Below, piece after piece: positions 55,341 to 64,000 of a stretch of 64,000 bases of DNA. Source of the stretch: Balamuthia mandrillaris (lineage: Eukaryota > Discosea > Longamoebia > Balamuthiidae). A model generated the notes under the pieces. It had not been told where the DNA came from. It did not search any database and saw nothing but the letters and a program-made list of their open reading frames with translations. The stretch lies in contig JAVKOQ010000046.1 in NCBI GenBank assembly GCA_031835245.1, positions 186,001 to 250,000 of the forward strand, in the 5' to 3' direction. The translations under genes were made by a program, and so were the position numbers. How positions within the stretch are numbered: the stretch's first letter is position 1; each line of letters starts with the position of its first letter.

Positions 55341-55489
55341 ATGGAGGAGGAGGTCTATTATTGTATGGGCATTGATGAGGCTGGCAGAGGGCCGGTCCTT
55401 GGGCCGATGGTTTATGGTTGTGCCTACTGTCCACTTGCCATCAAGAACCAAATCAAAGAAAGAGGATATGATGGTTTGTTTGAGCTCAC

Positions 55490-55545
<56 letters not shown>

Positions 55546-56224
55546 TAGGTCATTCGTTTTGCCTGTGATATGCAGATTCGAAGGTGTTGACGGAGATGCA
55601 AAGAGAAAGTCTCTTTGCCAGCATCCACAACTCGGCGGACGTTGGCTGGTCCGTCATCGTTCTCTCCCCCGAGGAGCTCTCCCAAAAGATGCAACGCCGC
55701 TCCAAGTATAACTTGAACGAGATCTCTCACGACACTGCCGCCGACCTCATTCGTGCTACCCTCAACAAAGGCATCAAGTTGAAAGAGGTTCGTCATCCCA
55801 AAGAGTTTTCCTGCATCATATCCTCACACAGCACTGAACTACGAAACCACCACAAAGATTTATGTGGATACGGTGGGAACGCCGCAAAAGTATCAGTGGA
55901 AGCTTAGCGCTCAGTTCCCAGGCATTGACATAACGGTATCGAAGAAAGCGGACAGTCTCTTTCCCATTGTAAGCGCTGCCAGCATTTGTGCAAAGGTTAG
56001 GATGGCATGCATGGTTCTCGCTTTCTTCCAACCTCGGACCTAGAGTGCTCATGCTCTCTCTCTCGCAATAGGTGATTCGGGACAAGTATTTGGAAGCATG
56101 GAAGTTTAAAGAAACGGGAGTTGCATTCTCACGCAACTTTGGCTCTGGTTATCCTGCAGGTCTACTTTCATCCCTCTGCTCTTCTCTGTCGTAGTTTTCT
56201 CTCCTCATTCTTTAGTTCTCTTTC

Positions 56225-56264
<40 letters not shown>

Positions 56265-56680
56265 GCCTTTCTCTTTGTGAATGGACGTTCACTTGGCTCA
56301 CTGTTGGAGTTGAATGCAGACCCATTCACAGTGAAGTGGTTGGATAACCACCTGGAACCAGTCTTTGGCTATCCCTCTCTCATACGCTTCAGTTGGCGGA
56401 CGTGCTCAAAGCTGTTAGAGGACAGAGCCATCAAAGTCACTTGGTTTGTTTCTTTAAAGCCATTTCGTTTGTTGGTTTTTCTATATCGTCGGCTCTTAAC
56501 ATTGCTTCCTCCCTCTCTTCTCTCATTAAAAGGGAAGGAGATGAGGAAGAAGAGGAAAACTCAGAGCAGGCTGACCCAACACAAACGAAGCTTGTGGCGC
56601 GAACAAAGAGCATGCCACGGCCTCGTTTTCGTTATTTCACAGAGCGGAACATGAGCCTCGTGGATGCAACCGATTTTTGA
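55341..56680 (+). CDS. RNASEH2A: Ribonuclease H2 catalytic subunit A
   Basis: Catalytic subunit of the nuclear RNase H2 complex, which removes ribonucleotides from DNA. Seven exons. The active-site start [20 protein letters not shown] carries the DE pair; the next exon [14 protein letters not shown] has the third acidic site region; [16 protein letters not shown] supplies a further Asp. [20 protein letters not shown] followed by [12 protein letters not shown], then RNFGSGYPA and the Tyr-containing region are all as in eukaryotic RNASEH2A. The C-terminal part with [17 protein letters not shown] fits the subunit-contact extension. Two introns contain CT repeats (55495-55542 and 56229-56262). 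Stop TGA at 56678-56680. Confidence 0.94.
55495..55542 (+). repeat. (CT)n microsatellite in RNASEH2A intron
   Basis: CT on the sense strand, starting 20 bp after the first donor; a second CT run is in the fourth intron at 56229-56262. Confidence 0.94.
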
Positions 56681-56866
56681 AGAAAGACACTATTTTCTTT
56701 TAAAAAAATAATAAATATGTATTCACACCCTTTCTCTTTGTTGTTCATCTTTCTTCTTACGTCCTTATCCAGATGGAGTATCTGATTTGTACAAATAAAT
56801 AGTTTTTTAAATCATCTTTCAGGAAAGAAAGCGGGAAGAGCTCCACTTCGCACTTGGTTTCTTGTT

Positions 56867-57127
56867 TCAGCACACAACAACGGTCTGTCCGCCGCTGACT
56901 TCCACTCCGTCCTTGCCGTCCTCCTCATCGGACTCCTCCACCGAGTAGATGACCCGAATGATGAGCGTGCAGCTGGGGCATCGCGCAATCTCCTCCCCGT
57001 TCAGCAGATCCTCCTCCGAGATTTGAAACTTGTCCCCACAAGGACAAGGGTAGGTGTAGATGCCAGTCTCTTCGTTAAAGTCCATGTCCTCGATCTCGAT
57101 CTCGTCATAAACCGCAGTGTCCGTCAT
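56867..57127 (-). CDS. DPH3: Diphthamide biosynthesis protein 3 (CSL zinc finger)
   Basis: 86-residue electron donor for diphthamide synthesis on elongation factor 2, also linked to tRNA wobble modification by Elongator in yeast. No intron. The sequence [20 protein letters not shown] followed by [20 protein letters not shown] and [15 protein letters not shown] is a textbook DPH3: four Cys ligands (CxC and CxxC) bind one metal. The C-terminal tail is acidic then hydrophobic. Upstream frame is open but the first ATG is at 57127, which also aligns with the family start. It is divergent from histone H4. Confidence 0.95.
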   Translation of the reverse strand: MTDTAVYDEIEIEDMDFNEETGIYTYPCPCGDKFQISEEDLLNGEEIARCPSCTLIIRVIYSVEESDEEDGKDGVEVSGGQTVVVC

Positions 57128-57326
57128 GTTTGGGTTGGACTTTCGTCTTTGCACAGACAGAATCTTGTCTTGGTGAGAGGGAGCGGGTGGGTTGAGTGGA
57201 TGATGAGATTCTCTCTTTAACTTCTTTGCGTTGTTCTCTTTGTTTGTCTCTTCAACGAAAGACAAAAAAAGTCAGGAATTTGTCAGGAATGCGATTCAAC
57301 CTACATTTTCCTTTTTCCAATGGTTA

Positions 57327-57521
57327 TGACGTCAACTCTTGATCTCGACATTCGACCCAACAACGACCAATAACGTACTGTACGTAATTTGCAAACAACC
57401 GGGTTCGATCCCGTGAATTGCAACAATCCAACAACGACCAATAAACAGCTGCCAGCGGTGTTACCCAGGATTTTCTGCGCTCTTCCAGATTGGCTGATTT
57501 TTGGCCAATAGAAAAAATTGG
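57327..57521 (+). promoter_or_regulatory. Histone H4 promoter with CCAAT boxes and a 17-bp direct repeat
   Basis: CCAACAACGACCAATAA occurs twice, at 57357-57373 and 57428-57444. A further CCAAT is at 57505-57509, and ATTGG (reverse CCAAT) at 57489-57493 and 57517-57521. TGACGTCA lies at 57327-57334. A TAAATAAATA stretch near 57548-57557 is a possible TATA-like element, about 80 bp before the ATG. Spacing between the repeat copies is 71 bp. Confidence 0.6.
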
Positions 57522-57552
57522 CTCCAACGGTCGGTTTTCCTTCCAAAAATAA

Positions 57553-57969
<417 letters not shown>

Positions 57970-58186
57970 CAAATCCTTGCCTTATTTTTTTCCCCTCTAC
58001 TATTTAATCACTCGGAACTGCCACATCTGCCTACCTACACTTGCTTGCTTTCTATGAACACGCGAGCATATGCTTGTTGTATAGTGTAATCCCTTCACTG
58101 CTTTATAAAACTTAAATAAAAATACAAATAACTCTATTGCTCTCTCTGCTCTCTGCTCTCTCTCGTTTCTTTGCTGATCTTTTTTT

Positions 58187-58730
58187 TCAAGAAGAAATCA
58201 TTTTTTGCAGCACCAAGCGATGGTCGGAGACAGAAGGGTGCTTCTCGATGTCGATAAAGTCCCAGCCTTTCTTAACGAGGAAGCCCAGCATTTCTCTGCG
58301 GTTGTTTCGGGTCTTGATGCGCAGCGCCTTGTAGCCTTTTGCTTTGGCCCACTCCTCCAGCTTGGACATGAGCAACGTCAACACGCCGTGCCGCCGGTAC
58401 CCGTTTGCAACCCCAGCCATCCAACAATAATACGAACCATCCTGAGAAGAGCGAGAAAGAGAGAAGATAAGAAGAACCAAGCAAGACAAGGAGGAAAGAA
58501 AGAAAGACAAATAGGAGGACCTTGTATCTATCATAGCCAACCGTGTAGCCAACGTCTTGCGGTCCCTCTTCGGCGCAGTTTTGTGTGGTGGAGGCGATGA
58601 GGACCACAGGAGCGGCGGTGGGCGAGGACAATCGTTCTTCAAAGTTCTGCTCTGTCCACTTGTCAAACTCTTCCACCAGGTTATGCACCAGCAGCGCTCT
58701 TTCAACAGACCCTTCCGAAGCCGCGAACAT
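58187..58730 (-). CDS. GNAT-family N-acetyltransferase
   Basis: Predicted acetyl-CoA-dependent acetyltransferase of about 155 residues from two exons joined near 58440-58520. Exon 1, from ATG 58730, gives the N-terminal helix and strands (LLVHNLVEEFDKWTEQNFEE, APVVLIASTT, VGYTVGYDRYK). Exon 2 has the GNAT core: YYCWMAGVANGYRRHGVLTL, in which RRHGVL is the acetyl-CoA pyrophosphate loop (Q/RxxGxG/A), then LMSKLEEWAKAKGYKALRIK and NNRREMLGFLVKKGWDFI. The NN...M...KKGW pattern is the usual last-strand signature. Substrate unknown; no close subfamily recognised. Confidence 0.85.
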
Positions 58731-58835
58731 CTTTCTTGTTTTCTTTTTTCTTCGTACAAAAATAAAAAATAATATTTTTTCCAAGAAAAATTTCAACCTG
58801 CGTCGACAAATATTTTTGTCGGCAAGAAATACAAG

Positions 58836-58962
58836 GGTGACGCCACTGTGGACCAAGACCTCACGGTGGTGAGGGGACGCCTCCATCGAGGGAGATGCCA
58901 CCATCGACCAGGACCTCACCGTGGGAGGAGATGCTGCCATTAAGAATCCCTGTAAGATCCAA
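58836..58962 (+). pseudogene. Decayed beta-helix-type repeat coding fragment
   Basis: Two in-tandem units encode the same peptide theme in different plus-strand frames: GDATVDQDLTV from 58836 and, one base out of frame, DASIEGDATIDQDLTVGGDA from 58876. The DNA units match over most of their length. The GDxTVxxDLTVGG pattern is typical of left-handed or trimeric beta-helix repeat proteins such as tail-fibre-like and surface proteins. There is no start codon, no splice structure and a frame break, so I read it as a gene relic between the GNAT and RRP5 genes. GTCGACAA lies just upstream at 58802-58809. Confidence 0.5.
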
Positions 58963-59058
58963 CAAGTGAGGAGCGTTGTGAAAAGTGGGAGGATAGTGCT
59001 CTCGAAAAAAAATAACATGGGAAAGCATTGTTTTTTCCAACGAAGAAAAAAAAATGGA

Positions 59059-62000
59059 TTAGTCTGCTGCTTTCGCTTCGATGTACTGAAGAGCCAACTG
59101 GCGAACGTGTGCAACGGTCTCCTTGGTGCCATGCGCCTTCTCAAAGTTGAGGTACCGCTTGAAGAAGAACTTCATCTTCTTGGAGGAGAGACTGAGACTG
59201 ACCGTCCTCTCGAAGAGGTTGCGCAGCTTCTCGTAGTTGCCGCCCTCTTCATTCGCCGCTTTGGTCTCCATGTCAAGATAGACCGACCACAAGTCCACTC
59301 GCTTTGGGTAGTTGCTCAGAAGGCTCTCAAAGATGGTGCGGCCGCGCTCAGGGGAGCCATGCTTGAACTCCAGTTGAGCCAACTTAGAAATGATCATTAT
59401 ATCTGTATTTTTTTTTGGACAAATAAAAAGTTAGAACGAAGAACAAAAGCAAAAAAGAAAAAAAAAAACATACGTTTACGCTTTGGGAGAACCTGAAGCG
59501 CTTTCTGCAGAACTTTACGCGCCTCTCCAATGTCCTGCCTTTCCTCATTATTAATGTAGAAATAGGCAAACTTGAGCCATATCTTGCTGCTGTGCTTGAA
59601 CTTCCTGACCATGGTCTTGTAGACCTCCTCCGCCATGGCGCGATTACCCTCCCTCTCATAGATGCCGACCAACTGCAGATGGACCTTCTTGTGGTCGTTC
59701 CTCTCGAGAGCGCGTTGGAATACCTGCATGAGGGAGTCGTGAGTGCCAAACTTGTTCTCCAGGTTCATCAGTGCCACCCAGACGTTCATTCGTTCGGCCT
59801 CCTCGCGGTAGTGGATGCGCTGAAGGGCGCGCTCAGCGATGGCTCGAGCCTTGTCAGTCTCCGAGAGGGAGAGCTGGAAGGCCATGTAACGGATCCAGAG
59901 GTAAGAGCTGTTGGGGGAGGCAAGGAGGAGCTTCTCAAAGTCGTCGGTGCTTTGAGGTGGGTTCTCCTCCATGTCCATGCTCTCCTCCATACGGCGGACC
60001 TGCTCTTCTTCTCGCAGGCGTTTGGCCTTCTTGGCGCGGGACTTGTTCTTCTTGGAGTTGGGGTCCAGGTCTTCTTCGTCCATTTTGGCTTTGTCGTCGT
60101 CATCTGCATTGCCTTCTTTTGACTCTGCGTCCAATTTGAAGTCCTTCCACTCAAATACCAAACCTTCTGAGCCCAAGTCAAGTCGTTCTTCGTCATCATC
60201 ATCTTCGTCCTCGTCCTCTTCCTCTTCCTCTTGTTTCTTCTTTTTCTCTTTCTTCTTTTTCTCCAGCTTTTGTTCGTCTTCCTCCTGTTTGCTATCGTTG
60301 AGCATTATTTCTAAAGACTCTTCATCGCTGGAAGATTCTTCAAATTGCATCATTTCTTCTCCCTTCTCTTCATCGCTATTCTCGTCTTTCTCCTCCTCTT
60401 CTTCTTCTTCCTCTTCCTCTTCCTCTTCTTTTTTGCCCTTCTTCTCCGCTGACTGCTTTTTCTTCTTTTTGCGTTGTTGAACCTCAACAAAGTCTTCAGG
60501 TCCGCTGCTATCCTCTGACTCTTCATCATCAGCAAAGTGGGACGGCTTTAAGCTCAGAGAAATCTGCTGCTTTTGCGGATTGAGCTTCAGTATGTAGGCC
60601 TTGACGTAGTCACCTTCCTTATAGATTCCCGCCAAGTCTTTTATGTAATCATCAGATACTTCTGACTTGTGACACAATCCAGCTTTGGTTTTTTGTCATT
60701 TAGGGTAAATAAAAAAAATTAGTCGAAAATTGAATACTAAGGGAGAGAGGAGATAGAGGGATAGAGCGATAAGCAGAGAAGCAGAAGAAAGAGAAGAGAG
60801 AGAATGATTACCAAGCTTGCTGTGCTTGATGCGAACAAAAATGCCGTACGATTGCACACGTTTGACAAATCCTTTCACTTTCATGCCTTGCTTGAGATCG
60901 GAGAAATAAACATTCTTTTTGAGGATGGATGTGCGAAGGGACATCTCCACCTTCTTTGAATTGCGATCAATGTAGATGATGCGACCAGTGACGAGCTTGC
61001 CGAGAGGAAAGGCTTTGGTTGGCTCTTCCACGTACTCATCCGAAAGCTTGGAAAGTTGAATGCGAGCAGTCACTTTGCGATTAAGAGCAACGAAGCAGCC
61101 ATTGGTAGCGGTATTGACTACGTAGCCTTTCATCATTTTGCCGACTTCTATTTGCTTGAAGGACTTCACTTCGGGATAATCGAGCAACTTTGTTTTGTTT
61201 GTTATGTGAGATACAAAGAAAAAAAAAAGGAATGAGTGAGATAAATACCTCAGGAGGAAGGGCAAAGTCCCGTTCCACACGAGAAGGACGCAGCGAGAGA
61301 TCGATTTTGTCTTCACCATGCTTCGCGGAGAGAACATAGCAAGTGACGATGTCGCCAACGCTGAAGCCCTCCAATGGATTTTCGGGGTAATCATCGTGCA
61401 AATCGGTGATGAAAGCTCTTCCGAATTCATGTGCAGAGATCTGAATATTAAGACCTTTGCCGGGTTTGACAGCAGCTACACGGCCTGGCCTTATTGTTCC
61501 TTTCTCGATGTTATCCGACTTTTGTTTTGCGTAAAAAATAAATTAAAAAATGGATTTGTTAATGAAACGATTTAGCTTTAAATAACAAGAAGAGGAGAAC
61601 AAACCTTTCCAACAAGATCGGACATGCTTAGATCTACGCGTTGCTTCTCAACATCGACCAACTTGACACGACACTGGACGCCCATGCCTGGCCGGTATTT
61701 TTCTACAAGAGCAGAATAACAAGAAAAAGGTTCAGCAAACAAAGGTTATAAGCTATGCCAGGAAGTGGAGAGTAACCTTTGAAAGAGGAAATCTCGGCAG
61801 CATCATTGGAGATGTCCAACAAGAAAACACGACCTCGCACGGTAGTGCTGAGATGTACCCACAACCCGTCCGCAGTTACTTTGTGCACAAATCCGTTGAT
61901 TACTTGTCCCTTTATATGTACAAAACAAGATTAGAACAAGTAACTTCGTTGTAAAAACAACAAAGAAGCAAAAGGGAAAGAAGAAAACAAACCTTAGCAA

Positions 62001-64000
62001 GACTTTGAAGGGTAGGACGAGAAGGACCCAGTTGTGGTGGTGGCAGGGCCAGTTCGGAGGGACGGATGGTGAGGTCCACGCTGCGAGAGCTGACAGGGTT
62101 CTTGTGGGAGATGGGAAGGAAGCGATGACGAGCTTTCTCGACGACGGTCAACACCTTGGCGTCAATCACATCTCCTATCTTGTACTTTTCGAATGGATGC
62201 GTTGCTCCATCCACGTTATCAACTACCTCCGTAACGTGAATGCGACCTTTTGTGTAAAAAAAATAGATAGTGTGAGAAGCAGAACAAGAGCAAAAAGCAA
62301 GGAAGGAAAAGGAGAAAAAAAGAAAAACCTCGGATGTGAAGACCAAGGGACACATTCATCTGAGATTCAAGAATGTCGACAATCTTGCATTTGACTCCCA
62401 TGCCAGGCTTCAACTCGGAAATAGAGGTTATATCGGCGTTGGCATTGTAAAGATCCGCTGTCTTCTTTTCCTTTTTCTACAGTTTGACGGATTTAAATAT
62501 GGAACAATAAGAATTGGTATAACAGCTTCAGTACCTCTTGTTCCAAAAGCAAAAGCAAGCGTTGATCTTTCTCAGCGCTCGGGAGATGTTGTATGGTAGC
62601 TTTGCATCGCTGACCAATGCGGTAGGTGTTGAATGGATCCAAATGTTGGCTGTTAAGATCTTTTGTAGGAGCAAATCCCAACACACGAGTTTGTCTACTG
62701 GTGGCTGTAGCTTTGGTTGCTTCAGCGTCATCATCTTCTTTCTGGCTCTTCTTTTGGTTTCCTTGTTCAGGATTGAAGGAAAGCACCAAGTAGTTGCCTT
62801 TGACAAGCTCCACTTGACAATCCACAAGTTGTCCTTCACGAAGGCCATCATAAGGGTTCTTCGGTTGCTGTTGGGCATCCGTCTGCTTCTTATTCTTTTT
62901 CTGCTTCTTCTTGGATTTCTTACCGCCATTTTCTTGCTGGCAGGATGGCTGTTGCTGTTCCGGTTGCATGACAAACTCTGGGCGAAGGGACAAATCCACA
63001 ATACGTCCATTCTTGTCCACGTCCAACACGCGCCCTTTGATCACATGCCCTTCTTTAGGCTCTGCTCCCTGTTTATTTATTGTTAGTTATTTTTAGAATA
63101 GAGAGATAAAAGAAAGCGAGGAAGAGCCAAACCTTAGTTTGGTCCAAGACAGCGAATCCAGTGACAGATCCTCCTTCCAAGGAGAGAACAGCGCCATAAT
63201 CTTTCACGATTTTAACCTCAGCATCGAGGCAGGAGCCGATGGTGTGACGTGCCCATATCTGTTCGTCCTCGTCTTTGCTCTGAGAAGAGGTGGCAAGTTG
63301 AGTGCTGCGAGTATGCTGATACAATCTCTCCTGCTCCTCAAAGTAAGATTGAAGGAAGGAAGTGTCCTGAGAGGCACACAGAGATTGCTTTAAGCTGAGA
63401 GTGAACTTGTCGCTCTCCACTTCCAAGACGTAAGCCTGCACGGATTGACCCACCACAAACTTCTCGCTTGGATTGTCCACAAAGCTATCCATCAGATTCT
63501 AAATATCAAAAGAGCAAACAGTTCAAAAATAATGAGGCTCCAAGAACAAAGGATTATACAAAAAAGAAACAGTACCGTCACAAAGGCTAAGCCAGTAAGA
63601 CCGTTAAGAAAACCAACAAAGCAGCCAAAGTGAGCCACGTTTCGTACGACACCCTTGCAACAACGGTCAGTATGGTCGTTGAAATAAATATTTGAAATAA
63701 AACGTACCGAAATCACCATTCCAGGTTTCAATTCAGACAGGGTAGATGGCAGCTTCTTGGCCTCCATCGCTCGAATGAGAGAAGGCTTCATGGTAAGAAC
63801 CTAAAAAACAGGAGTCATCAGTCACTTCTCAATTGTAAGTAGCAAATATTATGCGTACCAAGCGTCGCTGAAAAGCAATTTTTTCAAGGATCAAAAGATT
63901 GTCCACTTTTTGACCAACGTGGAAAGTGGCACGAAGAGTCTCCCAATGAGCCCTGTGATCAGAGAGATGATAGTTGAAGAGCAGGCCGTCCAGTCCGCCT
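59059..64000 (-). CDS. RRP5: rRNA biogenesis protein RRP5/PDCD11 (5' end beyond window)
   Basis: Large nucleolar protein needed for both 18S and 5.8S rRNA processing. The window has the middle and C-terminal parts; translation continues past the right edge. In order there are many S1 RNA-binding repeats, for example VVRNVAHFGCFVGFLNGLTG, VIKGRVLDVDKNGRIVDLSL, VINGFVHKVTADGLWVHLST, MMKGYVVNTATNGCFVALNR, MKVKGFVKRVQSYGIFVRIK and DYVKAYILKLNPQKQQISLS. A long Glu/Lys acidic linker follows (about 60100-60530), then HAT/TPR-like repeats: YLWIRYMAFQLSLSETDKAR, VWVALMNLENKFGTHDSLMQ and YPKRVDLWSVYLDMETKAAN. This S1-then-HAT order defines RRP5. Introns fall at nearly every S1 repeat; exon edges are approximate. 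Stop at 59059. Confidence 0.95.

Noticed and set aside
57385-57420. tRNA gene on the plus strand (GGGTTCGATCCCG string in the H4 promoter)
   Set aside because: The loop is one base short for a proper T-arm, no A box or paired acceptor stem is present upstream, and it lies in an RNA polymerase II promoter.

Overview
The window is nuclear DNA of a unicellular eukaryote with short genes, small spliceosomal GT-AG introns (about 50-130 bp), alternating strands and very tight spacing. An amoebozoan is the best guess. The MADS-box protein at 52024-53038 looks like a dictyostelid SrfA-type SRF factor, the kinase at 10316-13079 has the kinase-then-SH2 order of Dictyostelium Shk kinases, and a GATA zinc finger, a VASP and a LIM protein are also present. 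Base composition is balanced, unlike the AT-rich Dictyostelium genome. This placement is inferred from domain architecture; species and genus cannot be named. All functions are assigned by recognising family motifs by eye, and exons were joined by hand from splice sites and reading phase.

Left third (1-28 kb): GATA factor (+), RPA1 (+), LSM12-like (-), PIGZ GPI mannosyltransferase (-), Shk-like kinase (+), POLA2 (-), SEC16 (+), an acidic protein with a duplicated motif (+), a GPR137/TOM1-like seven-helix membrane protein (-), a mini-protein made only of a VASP tetramerisation helix (-), and a tandem Ras/pseudo-Ras protein with a PH domain (+).

Middle (28-49 kb): a 59-residue membrane microprotein (-), an ABCG half transporter (+), CDC16/APC6 (-), RBM25 (+), full-length VASP (+), VPS28 (-), TRM112 (+), an EF-hand light-chain-like protein (-), a TXNDC12/ERp18-like thioredoxin (+), a LIM-coiled-coil-tail-anchor protein (-), and two tandem F-box/cytochrome b5 fusion genes (-).

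Right (48-64 kb): APC5 (+), SRF-type MADS factor (-), two-box HMGB protein (+), RNase H2 subunit A (+), DPH3 (-), histone H4 with an enlarged N-terminal tail (+), a GNAT acetyltransferase (-), a decayed beta-helix repeat fragment, and the 3' part of RRP5/PDCD11 (-), which runs off the right edge.

Several genes serve DNA replication and the cell cycle: RPA1, POLA2, RNase H2A, CDC16/APC6, APC5 and H4. The identical 11-mer TTTGGCGGGAA, which matches the E2F consensus, lies upstream of RPA1, POLA2 and CDC16/RBM25. A second palindromic motif, TGTCGACA, recurs in intergenic DNA. Introns carry long pyrimidine microsatellites that nearly always place CT on the sense strand. The most unusual proteins are the F-box/cytochrome b5 pair, the Ras-Ras-PH protein, the LIM tail-anchored protein and the long-tailed H4.
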